A stretch of DNA of 57,662 nucleotides from Streptomyces himastatinicus ATCC 53653 (lineage in GTDB: Bacteria > Actinomycetota > Actinomycetes > Streptomycetales > Streptomycetaceae): NCBI RefSeq assembly GCF_000158915.1, contig NZ_GG657754.1:7549000-7606661 (forward strand), read 5' to 3'. Below are positions 42,188 to 50,590 of the stretch, piece after piece. The position numbers and the translations under genes are program-made. The notes below the pieces were generated by a model. It was not told the DNA's origin and did not search any database. It worked only from the letters and a program-made list of their open reading frames with translations. Numbering within the stretch: the first letter of the stretch is position 1; each line of letters starts with the position of its first letter.

Positions 42188-44779
42188 TCACGGCAGGATT
42201 TCGACGTACCCGTCGGTTCCGTGCACGCGGATCCGCTGGCCGTCCCGGATGCGCCGGGTGGCCTGTTCCACGCCCACGACGGCCGGCAGGCCGTACTCCC
42301 GGGCGATCACCGCGCCATGGGTCATCAGGCCGCCCACCTCCGTCACCAGGCCCGTGATGCCGACGAACAGGGGCGACCAGCTGGGGTCCGTGTAGGTCGT
42401 GACCAGGATGTCGCCCGCCTCGAGATCGGCGTCCGCCATGTCGAGGATGACGTGGGCCCTCCCCTCGATGGTCCCGGCGGACACCGGGAGGCCGATCAGG
42501 GCGCCGGCCGGTACGTCGTCGCGCCGGTACGCCCCGGTGAGGGCCTCGCCGTCCGAGGTGAGGACCCGGGGCGGGGTGAGCGCCTCGTACGACCGGAACG
42601 CGTCCTTGCGCTGCTGGATGAGCCGGACGTCCACCTGCTTCGAGCGCACGGCGTCGCGGAACTCCTGGAAGGTGAGGTAGAAGACGTCCTCCCTCTCAGG
42701 AAGCACGTCGGCCCGCACGAGGCACTCGGCCTCCGCCAGCAGGGCCTGCTTGTAGACGAAGTAGCGGCTGACGATGCCGTACTTCGGGTACTCCCGGTAC
42801 CCGATGAACGTCCGGACCCGGTCGATCATCCGCTTGGCCTCGTCGGCCTTCCGGTCCCCGTCCGGCAGGGCCCGCAAGCGTGACAGCACGTCCTGTTCCT
42901 TCTTCTGCGCCTTCAGGCGGCCTTCCTCGAAGCGCCGCTCGGCGGCGCCCGGCTCGAAGTTCCGGACGTTGTCGAGGATCACGGGCACGAGCGTGGTGGG
43001 GCGTTCGCGCCAACGCGGCCTGGTGATGTCGATCTCGCCGACGCAGCGCATGCCGTACCGGTCGAGGTAGGTCTCGATGGCGTCGCGCGCTTCGGTCCCG
43101 CCCGCGAGCTTCGCCAGCTCGTCCAGGAAGCCCTCGTCCTCGACGCCCTGGAGGAACGCCACCACCTCCGGATGCGGGCGGATCACGTCCGCGACGTCGA
43201 GCAGCGCCAGTCCCATCTCCGACGTGACGTTGTCGGGGGCGGACAGCGTGAGCGTGTCAGCCGCGTTCTTCTCGCCCAGCCACTCCTGGAGCTGGTCGTT
43301 GAGCCACCATGTGGCCTCCATCCCCGCCATGATCGCCTGGAAGTTCAGCGGATCGCTGAGGACGCGCTTGTGCTCCTCGAAGGCCTCCAGCAGGAAGTCG
43401 AACAGCTCCGGTCCGGACTTCGTCCGGATGTCGCGCTCCAGGGCGGCGATGGACGCCTCGCTGCGCTCGATCAGCTCGGTGACGACGGCCGGATCGGTCT
43501 CGATCGGGGCGGCAGCGGGGCGGGGCGGTGGCCCGCCGGGACCCGTGTCCGGGAGCGACGGGACGAAACCGTCGCGGTCGAGGACGGTCTCCAGCGCGTC
43601 CCTGACCAGCGGATCACCCCTCCCCATGAGGTCCAGGAGGGCGGCGCGGCTCGCGGGCGAGGCCAGGCGCCGGGTGACGTCGACGAACAGCCTCCCGGCG
43701 GCCTCGTGCATCGGCATCATGGCCGTCAGCTGCCACATGGAGAGCCCCAGGGGCTTCATGGCGTCGGTCATCATCTGCTGATGACCGACGGAGACGTAGA
43801 CGTGATTCTCCTGGTCGCCGGTCTCGGGGATGGGGAACAGCGTCGTGATCGGCCGGCTCTGGACGATCTGGAAGCCGTCATCGGCCAGGCACCATTCGAT
43901 GTCCTGCGGGCGGCCGAAGTGCGCTTCGATCCGCCGCCCGAGCTGTACGAGCCGCACGACCTGCGCATCCGTCAGCGACGGCTGCTCCTGCCGCTGCGCC
44001 TCGATCGCCACTTCCCGCGTGCCGCCGGTCGGCAGGGCGTGAACGGCACGCTCTTTGGCGGCGATCGCCTTGGCGACGACTTCGCCGTCCCGCACGGTGA
44101 AGACGTCCGGGTTCACCAGGCCGGAGACCAGGGCCTCGCCGAGGCCGAAACCGGCGTCCACGGTGGCGACCTTCCGGTTGCCCGTGACGGGGTCGGCCGT
44201 GAACAGGATGCCGGCCGCATGCGGGAAGACCATCCGCTGCACGACCACGGCCATGTGGACCGTACGGTGATCGATGCCGTTCCGCCGGCGGTAGGTCACG
44301 GCCCGCTCGGTGAACAGCGAGGCCCAGCACCGGCTGATGTGCTGGAGGACCGCCGTCGGCCCCACGACGTTCAGGTACGTGTCCTGCTGACCGGCGAAGG
44401 AGGCCGTCGGCAGGTCCTCTGCCGTCGCGCTGGACCGGACGGCGCAGGCGGTCTCCTCGCCGAGCCGGGCGAGCGCGCGGGTGATCGCCGCCGCGAGATC
44501 GCCCGGGACGGCGATCCCTTCGACGGTCCGGCGGATCCGCGCGCTGAGCGCCCGGATCGCCTCCCGGTCGTCCGGGTCCAGACGCGTCAGCTGATCGAGC
44601 AGATCGTCGATCGACGGCGCTTCCGCCATGATCCGCCGGAAGGCGTCCGTCGTCACGCAGAAGCCGGCCGGCACGTGGATGCCGTCGATCCGCGACAGCC
44701 CGCCCAGGTGCGCGCCCTTGCCGCCGACGACGGCGACCCGCGTCTCGTCGACCTCGTGAAGATCCCACACGTACGGCAC
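42188..44779 (-). CDS. rph: Rifampin phosphotransferase
   Basis: 863 residues from GTG 44779, the normal length of RPH enzymes. Residues 1-320 are a PPDK/PEP-synthase-type ATP-grasp domain (GGKGAHLGGLS, AVRSSATAEDLPTASFAGQ, IEWCLADDGFQIVQSRP). The middle (about 330-760) is the rifamycin-binding region. The C-terminal phosphohistidine domain has GGLMTHGAVIAREYG with catalytic His near residue 821. RPH uses ATP to phosphorylate the C21 hydroxyl of rifamycins, giving AMP and Pi. The alternative, PEP synthase, lacks this middle region. The rifampicin-associated element upstream makes the assignment secure. Confidence 0.93.
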   Translation of the reverse strand: MPYVWDLHEVDETRVAVVGGKGAHLGGLSRIDGIHVPAGFCVTTDAFRRIMAEAPSIDDLLDQLTRLDPDDREAIRALSARIRRTVEGIAVPGDLAAAITRALARLGEETACAVRSSATAEDLPTASFAGQQDTYLNVVGPTAVLQHISRCWASLFTERAVTYRRRNGIDHRTVHMAVVVQRMVFPHAAGILFTADPVTGNRKVATVDAGFGLGEALVSGLVNPDVFTVRDGEVVAKAIAAKERAVHALPTGGTREVAIEAQRQEQPSLTDAQVVRLVQLGRRIEAHFGRPQDIEWCLADDGFQIVQSRPITTLFPIPETGDQENHVYVSVGHQQMMTDAMKPLGLSMWQLTAMMPMHEAAGRLFVDVTRRLASPASRAALLDLMGRGDPLVRDALETVLDRDGFVPSLPDTGPGGPPPRPAAAPIETDPAVVTELIERSEASIAALERDIRTKSGPELFDFLLEAFEEHKRVLSDPLNFQAIMAGMEATWWLNDQLQEWLGEKNAADTLTLSAPDNVTSEMGLALLDVADVIRPHPEVVAFLQGVEDEGFLDELAKLAGGTEARDAIETYLDRYGMRCVGEIDITRPRWRERPTTLVPVILDNVRNFEPGAAERRFEEGRLKAQKKEQDVLSRLRALPDGDRKADEAKRMIDRVRTFIGYREYPKYGIVSRYFVYKQALLAEAECLVRADVLPEREDVFYLTFQEFRDAVRSKQVDVRLIQQRKDAFRSYEALTPPRVLTSDGEALTGAYRRDDVPAGALIGLPVSAGTIEGRAHVILDMADADLEAGDILVTTYTDPSWSPLFVGITGLVTEVGGLMTHGAVIAREYGLPAVVGVEQATRRIRDGQRIRVHGTDGYVEILP

Positions 44780-44837
44780 GTAGTGCCCCCCAATTTCCGC
44801 AGGTTGTGGCGTCGGCCGATGATTCTGCGCCGTGACC

Positions 44838-44857
44838 GGGGCCTTGCCGCAAGCCCC
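44838..44857. promoter_or_regulatory. Rifampicin-associated element (RAE)
   Basis: GGGGCCTTGCCGCAAGCCCC, exactly the reverse complement of the published actinomycete RAE as I know it. It is 59 bases upstream of rph. The element is found before rifamycin-inactivating genes and is needed for rifampin-induced expression. Confidence 0.88.
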
Positions 44858-44914
44858 CCAGTGCGCTATATCTTGATAGTGGCGAGGAGAGTTCTCCTCG
44901 CCTTTTCTTTTGCC

Positions 44915-46003
44915 TCAGACCGTCGCGCGGGTGGCGGCGCGGGTCAGTTTCGGATCGCTGAGGACATCGGTGCTGTCGACGAATTGGTCGACGGTGCCGA
45001 TCGTCGGCAGGGAGCTGATGGCCGGGTCGGTGATGCGGGTGGTCAGCGCCGTGGTGAAGCGTTCGGCGTGGAGGACCTGGAAGGGCCTGGAGTGGTAGGG
45101 CCGCGTGGCGGGGTCGACGGGGTCGGTGAGTCCGAGCTGGTTGTGCGCGGCCGCGACGGACTCGTAGGCGCGGGCCAAATGGTGTTCGCGGGTGCGCCAG
45201 TCGGGGGCGGTCAGGGCCGCGGTGAGGACCGGGGCGAGCGCGGGCGCCCGGGTGGTGCGGGCGAAGGCGCTGCCGAGCCATTTGCTGTACGGCGGATAGC
45301 GGCGCTCCATCAGCAGGCACAGCCGCATCAGGTCGCGCACCAGGCGGGAGGCGACGACGGCGGAGCCGAGTTCGTCGCCCACTTCGCCGCAGCGGCCGAC
45401 GAAGGCTTCCTCCTGGGAGATGCGCTGCCACTGGCAGGCGAGCAGGTAGAGCCAGAGGTCGTGGGGGTACCAGGCGAGGTCGGCGCGGGCCGGTGCGAGG
45501 TGGCCGAGTCCGTCGTGGAAGACGGCACCGGCGGTGACCTCGGCGAGGCGCTGGGTGGGGGTGGCGAGCCAGTCCGCCAGGGTGATGTCCTCGCGCGGGT
45601 CGAAGCCCAGGTGGGCGGTGAACCAGGCGCCGGGGTCCGCGATGTCGACCCGGTGGTGGACTGCTCCGTCGGTTGTCCGCATGACCCCGATGCCCGCGTC
45701 ATCGGTGGGGGCGAAGTGGGTGGGGTAGCCGAGGAAGGTCTTCGGCAGGCGTGCGGAGAGCAGTGCCGTGATCCTCGCGCCGTGGCACGCGACGTCCCGG
45801 GCGTGCAGGAAGAGCTGGAGGCGGGGTCCCCACTCGTGGTCGGCGGAACGGGCGGTGTCGAATCCGAGGACTTCCGAGCCGCTGCCGAGGCGGGCGGCGG
45901 AGTGCGTGATCCCGGGGGCGGCCTCGTCCAGCAAAGGCCGCACGGCTTCGAGGTAGAAGCGGCGGGAGAGCTCCAGCCCGGGGATGAAGGACGGCGTGGT
46001 CAT
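44915..46003 (-). CDS. DUF4037-like protein
   Basis: 362 residues from ATG 46003 (MTTPSFIPGLELSRRFY). The start resembles DUF4037 (FYLEAVRPLLDEAAPGITHSAARLGSGSEVLGFDTARSADHEWG in shortened form: GSGSEVLGFD then DHEWGP), a nucleotidyltransferase-like module with GS...D...D. The C-terminal half is helical (LMRLCLLMERRYPPYSKWLGSAF). Members are uncharacterised; an aminoglycoside-nucleotidyltransferase-like fold is suspected. Lies upstream of rph on the same strand, but 135 bases and the RAE separate them. Confidence 0.72.
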   Translation of the reverse strand: MTTPSFIPGLELSRRFYLEAVRPLLDEAAPGITHSAARLGSGSEVLGFDTARSADHEWGPRLQLFLHARDVACHGARITALLSARLPKTFLGYPTHFAPTDDAGIGVMRTTDGAVHHRVDIADPGAWFTAHLGFDPREDITLADWLATPTQRLAEVTAGAVFHDGLGHLAPARADLAWYPHDLWLYLLACQWQRISQEEAFVGRCGEVGDELGSAVVASRLVRDLMRLCLLMERRYPPYSKWLGSAFARTTRAPALAPVLTAALTAPDWRTREHHLARAYESVAAAHNQLGLTDPVDPATRPYHSRPFQVLHAERFTTALTTRITDPAISSLPTIGTVDQFVDSTDVLSDPKLTRAATRATV

Positions 46004-46063
46004 GGTGGGGAGGCTGCCGTATGGGTGTCTGGCCGGTCGAAGGCTTTTACGCGTCCGGCAGGT

Positions 46064-46228
46064 CGGTCGATCCGCCACGGGCAGCCGGACGGGGACGAAC
46101 GCGAGGGTCCGGAACGCCCGGCGGCGCGGCAGGCGCTCGGCCGGGCCCGGGGCGGGCCGGCCACCAAGGTCCACTTGGCGGTCCATGGCCGGGATCTGCC
46201 GCTGTCGCTGCTGGCGGGCCGACCACGT
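46064..46228 (+). pseudogene. IS5-type transposase remnant
   Basis: A short open stretch reads QALGRARGGPATKVHLAV then HGRDLPLSLLAG. This matches the ALGRSRGG-TKIHLA-DGR-PL core of IS5-family DDE transposases. Flanking sequence is not transposase-like and no terminal inverted repeats or target duplication are visible, so it is a decayed fragment. Confidence 0.6.
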
Positions 46229-46264
46229 CGCCAACCGGCTCCGCCGCGGCTCGTGCAGCGGTGC

Positions 46265-46723
46265 TCATGCGTCAGCCACGGCCACGACCGGCTCGCGCAC
46301 CATGAACACGTCCACCGGATCCTCGGTCTCCAGGACGAATCCGTGCCGTTCGTACAGTCGCCGGGCCGGACTGCCCTGGAGTACGTCCAGCCGGACCAGG
46401 GTGCCCTCGCGGTCGCACCGCTCCAGGAGCCCGCGCAGCACGGCCGTACCGATGCCACTGCCCTGGAGGTGCGGGGCCAGGTAGAAGTGTTCCAGCCAGT
46501 GGGCGTCCTCGGCCGGGCGCAGCGCCACGCAGCCCGCGAACGCGCCGCCCACCTCGATCACCCAGGTGTGCGCGGGAGCGAACCCGTTCCGCAGCCGCTG
46601 CCGTACGCGCTGCTCGTCATAGCGCCCGAGCCGCTCCAGATCGGCCCGCATCACCACGGCCCGCAGCTCGGCCACCGCCTCAACGTCCGCGACCGAAGCC
46701 GGTCGCATCCCCCAGTCCGCCAT
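46265..46723 (-). CDS. GNAT-family N-acetyltransferase
   Basis: 152 residues. Acetyl-CoA motif A is HLQGSGIGTAVLRGLLERC, preceded by LEHFYLAPH. The C-terminal ARRLYERHGFVLE is the usual GNAT motif B. Substrate unknown. It follows the MFS gene by ten bases, so an operon of exporter and acetyltransferase, a possible detoxification pair. Confidence 0.9.
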   Translation of the reverse strand: MADWGMRPASVADVEAVAELRAVVMRADLERLGRYDEQRVRQRLRNGFAPAHTWVIEVGGAFAGCVALRPAEDAHWLEHFYLAPHLQGSGIGTAVLRGLLERCDREGTLVRLDVLQGSPARRLYERHGFVLETEDPVDVFMVREPVVAVADA

Positions 46724-46733
46724 GATCGTCAGA

Positions 46734-48119
46734 CTACTGGTGGGGCGCGGCCGTACGGACGGCCCTCGCGTGCTCGTCCGTACGCGCGTCGTACGCCATC
46801 AGGCGGGGGAGCGCCACGGCCAGGAGGGCGACCGACGCCACGCAGGCCAGCCCGCCCGACCAGACCGCGACCCGCGCGCCCGTGAGACCGGCCGTGGTGC
46901 CCGCGCGGACCTGGCCCAGTTGGGGGCCGGTGGCGTACGAGAGCAGTTCGATGCCCGCCAGGCGGCCCCTGAGCTTGTCGGGGATGGTCTGGTTCCAGAT
47001 CGTGGCGCGGAACAGTCCGCTCACCATGTCGCCGCCGCCCGCCACCGCCAGGCACAGCAGCACCAGCCAGACGTTCGACGTCCACCCGGCGGCGGCCATC
47101 GCCAGCCCCCAGACCGCCGCGCCCAGTACCACCATCCGGCCGTGGCGGTGGATACGGGACGTCCAGCCGCTGGTGACGCTGACCGCCACCGAACCGACCG
47201 AGCCCGCCGCGTACATCAGGCCGAGCGCCCAGGGGGCGTCCAGATCGTCGGCGAGGAAGGGGAAGATCGCGTTCGGGAAGGCGAAGAACATCGCGGCCAT
47301 GTCCACCGCGTACGTCCCCAGCAGCTCCTTGCGCCGCCAGGCGTACCGCGCGCCCTCGCCGATCGCCCGCAGCGACGGCGGATCGGCGTCATGGGCGGGC
47401 GGGGCCGGGGTGAGGCGGAGCGCGAGGAGGAGGGAGGCGACGAAGGTCAGCAGGTCGAGGCCGTAGGCGAACGGCAGACCCGCGTACGCGACGACCACAC
47501 CGGCGAGCGAGGGGCCCGCGATGGCCGACAGCTGCCAGCGCATCGAGTTCAGCGCGGCCGCGGCGGTGAGCTGGTCGTGCGGGACGATACGGGCCACGAC
47601 CGCGTCGATGGCCGGGCGCTGGAGCCCCATCAGCGCGCTGGTCAGCGCGGCGACGACGTACAGCGGCCACAGCATGGGGTCCGGCAGCAGGCTGTTGACC
47701 AGCAGCAGTACGGAGAGCAGCCCGAGCCCGGCCTCCGTGGCGAGGATCAGCTTCCGGCGGTCGACGGCGTCGGCGAGCGCCCCGCCGTACAGGCCGAAGA
47801 CGATCAGCGGAACCAGCTCCACCGCCCCGATCGCCCCCACCGCCACCGCGGAGCCGGTCAGCTCCTTGATCTGGAGCGGCAGCGCCACCATCGTCAGGAA
47901 GCTGCCGAAGGCGGTCACCAGGCCCGCCGTCCACATGAGGCGGAAGTCGCGGGAGGAGCGCCACGGCGCGAGGTCCGGCAGCAGCGCGCGGGTACGCCTC
48001 CGCGGGGGTTCTGGCGGGGTGTGGTCGTCTTCGGCGGTCACGGTCACGAGTGCCCATGTTCCGGCCGCGCCGACGCGCACGGCAACCGAATTACGCCCGC
48101 CTGACGGGGGCTTGCCCAT
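46734..48119 (-). CDS. MFS transporter (EntS/MFS_3 type)
   Basis: 461 residues from ATG 48119; a GTG at 48047 (VTAEDDHTPPEP) would give a shorter N-terminus. The core starts PWRSSRDFRLMWTAGLVTAFGS, with ALADAVDRRKLI after TM2, as in siderophore or drug exporters of the MFS_3 group. About 12 membrane segments. Operon with the GNAT gene; divergent from the aldo/keto reductase. Confidence 0.85.
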   Translation of the reverse strand: MGKPPSGGRNSVAVRVGAAGTWALVTVTAEDDHTPPEPPRRRTRALLPDLAPWRSSRDFRLMWTAGLVTAFGSFLTMVALPLQIKELTGSAVAVGAIGAVELVPLIVFGLYGGALADAVDRRKLILATEAGLGLLSVLLLVNSLLPDPMLWPLYVVAALTSALMGLQRPAIDAVVARIVPHDQLTAAAALNSMRWQLSAIAGPSLAGVVVAYAGLPFAYGLDLLTFVASLLLALRLTPAPPAHDADPPSLRAIGEGARYAWRRKELLGTYAVDMAAMFFAFPNAIFPFLADDLDAPWALGLMYAAGSVGSVAVSVTSGWTSRIHRHGRMVVLGAAVWGLAMAAAGWTSNVWLVLLCLAVAGGGDMVSGLFRATIWNQTIPDKLRGRLAGIELLSYATGPQLGQVRAGTTAGLTGARVAVWSGGLACVASVALLAVALPRLMAYDARTDEHARAVRTAAPHQ

Positions 48120-48180
48120 GCCCTTGCCCTTGAGCGCACTCCAATTGCCAGGGTCGGGCGATACGACGGAAGGAGCGCGG

Positions 48181-49185
48181 ATGGAAACGCGTCAGCTGGG
48201 GCGTTCGGGGCCCGCCGTGTCCCGATTCGCTTTCGGGACGATGACGTTCGGCGGGGACACGGACGAGGCGGCGGCCCACGAGATGCTCGATGCGTACGTC
48301 GAGGCGGGCGGCACGCTGATCGATACGGCCGACATCTACGGGAGCGGCGCGTCGGAGCGCATCGTCGGCCGGTGGCTGAGCGCCCGGCCGGGCGTGCGCG
48401 AGCGCGTCCTGATCGCGACCAAGGGCCGCTTCGGGTTTCCCGGCGCGAGCCTGACCCCGGCGTACCTGCGCACCGCGCTCGACGCCGGCCTTGCCCGGCT
48501 CGGCGTCGATCAGGTCGATCTCTACCAGGTGCACGGCCCGGACGACGAGCACCGGGTCGACGAGATCGTCGAGTTCCTCGCGGAGATCGTCGCCGCGGGC
48601 AAGGCCCGCCACGTCGGCGTCAGCAACTTCGCCGGGTGGCAGGTCGCCAAGCTCGCACGGCTGCTGGCGGAGCGGGGCGGCCCGCCGCTGGTCTCCCAGC
48701 AGATCCAGTACAGCCTGCTGGCCCGTGCGGTGGAGTGGGAGGTCGTTCCGGCCGGTGTCGACGCGGGCGTGGGCACGTTGCTGTACGGCCCGCTGGGGCA
48801 GGGGTGGCTCACCGGGAAGTACCGGCGCGACCAGCGGCCACCGGTCGGTACGCGGGTCGCCCGGGCCGAGGACATGACGAGCGAGGCGTGGCACCGGCGG
48901 AACACCGAGGAGGTGTGGTCGGTCATCGAGGTGCTCCGCGACGTCGCGCACGCACACGGCGTGACGCCTGGTCAGGCGGCCCTGGCCTGGGCCGCCGACC
49001 GCCCGGGCGTCACCGCCCCGATCGTCGGCGCCCGTACCGTAGCGCAGCTGCGCGAGTCACTCGCCGCGGCCGCGCTGCACCTCGGCGAGGAGGCGAACAC
49101 CCGGCTGACCGAGGCCAGCACGCCGCTGACGCCGAACTACCCGTACGGGATGCTCGAACGCATCGCGGGCTGGCACGGCGAATAG
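48181..49185 (+). CDS. Aldo/keto reductase
   Basis: 334 residues from ATG 48181 with AAGGAG upstream. The (beta/alpha)8 signature: LIDTADIYGSGASE (catalytic Asp and Tyr), IATKGRFG (Lys), YQVHGPDDE (His), and RHVGVSNFAGWQ. NADP-dependent carbonyl reduction; substrate unknown. Confidence 0.92.
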   Translation: METRQLGRSGPAVSRFAFGTMTFGGDTDEAAAHEMLDAYVEAGGTLIDTADIYGSGASERIVGRWLSARPGVRERVLIATKGRFGFPGASLTPAYLRTALDAGLARLGVDQVDLYQVHGPDDEHRVDEIVEFLAEIVAAGKARHVGVSNFAGWQVAKLARLLAERGGPPLVSQQIQYSLLARAVEWEVVPAGVDAGVGTLLYGPLGQGWLTGKYRRDQRPPVGTRVARAEDMTSEAWHRRNTEEVWSVIEVLRDVAHAHGVTPGQAALAWAADRPGVTAPIVGARTVAQLRESLAAAALHLGEEANTRLTEASTPLTPNYPYGMLERIAGWHGE

Positions 49186-49279
49186 CGACAGCCGGAGGAG
49201 CCCGCCGATGGCCTACGCGGTCGCCTCGACGGGGGAGGGGCATGGCGCCGGGCCGTTTCGGCGGCCCGCCGCGGGGTCG

Positions 49280-49685
49280 GTGCGACTGCCGTCCGGGCTT
49301 GCGGCGGGGGCGTCGGGGCCGTGCGGTGGCCGCCGCGGCCTGCCGCGGGGCGGCGGGGCAGTGCGGCTGTCGTCTGGGCTCGCTGTGGGGGCGTCGGGGC
49401 GTGGTCATGGTTCGGGGCCTGCCGCAGGGGTGTTCGGGGTGGTGCGGTGGCCACCCCGGGTCTGTTGTGGGGGCGTCAGGTCGTGGCTGTCGTCCGGGTC
49501 TGTCGCAGGGGTGTTCGGGGCGGGGCGGTCGTCGCGCGGGTCTGTCGCTGGGGCAGCGGTGCGGTGCGGTTTGTCGTCCGGGCCTGCCGCGGGGGTGCCG
49601 GGGCACCGCGGTCGTCGGTCCGGCCTGCCCCGGGGCGGCGGGGCAGCGTGGGCATCGCCCCGGTCTGCCGCAGGGGGCAGCGTCG
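49280..49685. repeat. Degenerate tandem array, ten units of about 40 bp
   Basis: Units begin near 49280, 49321, 49361, 49401, 49442, 49483, 49523, 49564, 49606 and 49646, each 38-42 bases. The shared scheme is GTGCGGTNGTCGTCCGGG, then (C/T)CTGCCGC, then a G-run and CGTCGGGGC. The period is not a multiple of three, so a protein repeat is excluded. The rest of 49186-49757 contains no supported gene; an open frame from ATG 49208 through the array is probably spurious. Confidence 0.75.
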
Positions 49686-49690
49686 AGGGC

Positions 49691-49724
49691 CAGGGGCGGA
49701 GCCCCGCCACGCGGCGGAGCCGCA
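49691..49724. repeat. Double-hairpin intergenic element with GGA loops
   Basis: GGGGC-GGA-GCCCC (49693-49705) and GCGGC-GGA-GCCGC (49711-49723), five bases apart, both with GGA loops. The pair resembles a short repeat I recall from many Streptomyces intergenic regions. It directly follows the tandem array. Confidence 0.65.
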
Positions 49725-49757
49725 TAGGGAAGGGGCGGGGTGGGGAAAGAACCGCGC

Positions 49758-50366
49758 TCACCAACCCGGTGGGGGTGGGGACGTCAGTTGGTCGGCCAGG
49801 CGGGCCAGGCGGTCGCGGATACGGCGGCGGCCGGGGCGTGGGGGGAGGGTGTTCTCCCCGGCGGCCGCGCTGACCAGGTGCTGGACCGTGTCGAGGTCGA
49901 GGTCGGCGCCCTCGGGGGCGGACAGCGCGTCGTGGGCCAGGGCGTGGAGTTCGGGGTCGCCGCCGTCGAGGGCGAGGACGGTGGCGCCGCCGCGGCGGGC
50001 GTCGTTGACGCGCTCCAGCAGCCCGGCGCCCGGGTCGCCGGGGGTGACGACGAGGAGGGTCTCGCCGCGTCCCGCCGCCTCCAGGCGGCCCAGGCCGACC
50101 GACAGATGGGCCGGGACCGCGCGGCCCGACGGGACGCGGTGGCGGACCAGGGTGGGGGACAGCTCGGGCAGGCCGGACCAGGCGGCCTCGTCGTCGAGGT
50201 GGGCGGCCAGGTGCCAGGGTTCGTACTCGGCGCTGCCCACGAGCAGCAGCCCGCCCTCGCGTGAGCCGACCGAGGCCCGCAGGGAGCCCGCGAAGCGGCG
50301 GGTGGACTGCAACCACTCGGTTCCGGCGAGTACTTCACGCAGCAGCGCGACCCGTACGGCGTCCAT
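49758..50366 (-). CDS. Conserved hypothetical protein (202 aa)
   Basis: ATG 50366 (MDAVRVALLREVLAGTEWLQ). The middle has a repeating beta-alpha feel (GGLLLVGSAEYEPWHLAAHLDDE, then ETLLVVTPGDPGAGLLERVN), a Rossmann-like layout without a clear nucleotide motif. No family recognised. Divergent from the sialidase operon. Confidence 0.72.
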   Translation of the reverse strand: MDAVRVALLREVLAGTEWLQSTRRFAGSLRASVGSREGGLLLVGSAEYEPWHLAAHLDDEAAWSGLPELSPTLVRHRVPSGRAVPAHLSVGLGRLEAAGRGETLLVVTPGDPGAGLLERVNDARRGGATVLALDGGDPELHALAHDALSAPEGADLDLDTVQHLVSAAAGENTLPPRPGRRRIRDRLARLADQLTSPPPPGW

Positions 50367-50478
50367 GCTCGCGGATCCTGCCGTGCGCGAGGGGCGGTTG
50401 CCGGGGGAATGCGGGACGCTCACCCCTTTGGGCGCATTTACGGTGCGCCTCCGCGACAACTGTTCATTGCGCCGTCTC

Positions 50479-50507
50479 TTGACGCTCTGTGAGGCAAACC
50501 CTATGGT
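50479..50507 (+). promoter_or_regulatory. Promoter of the sialidase-ABC operon
   Basis: TTGACG (50479-50484), a 17-base spacer, TATGGT (50502-50507): close to the HrdB consensus. The palindrome at 50520 sits just where transcription would begin. Confidence 0.7.
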
Positions 50508-50519
50508 CGCCGGACACAA

Positions 50520-50536
50520 GGGACGTCCTACGTCCC
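50520..50536. promoter_or_regulatory. Operator candidate for the sialidase operon
   Basis: GGGACGT-CCT-ACGTCCC, a perfect 17-bp inverted repeat 13 bases after the -10. Position is ideal for repression. No regulator gene is in the operon, so the repressor is encoded elsewhere. Confidence 0.65.
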
Positions 50537-50590
50537 ATTTGGTCCGGCTGAGCACTCGATCGATTGCAACGGCGCATCGGGAGGGTCTGC

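Noticed and set aside
42188..44779. Phosphoenolpyruvate synthase instead of rifampin phosphotransferase
   Set aside because: Length, the large central region and the upstream rifampicin-associated element fit RPH.
43172..46885. Plus-strand open frame of 1237 codons opposite rph and the DUF4037-like gene
   Set aside because: Antisense artefact over two supported genes. Only a short part near 46130-46228, outside those genes, is meaningful (transposase remnant).
49280..49685. Array considered as CRISPR
   Set aside because: No constant repeat alternating with unique spacers; units are degenerate end to end, and no cas genes are present.
49208..49873. Open frame across the ~40-bp tandem array
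   Set aside because: The repeat period breaks the frame each unit, the translation is low complexity, and it runs into the antisense of the gene at 49758.
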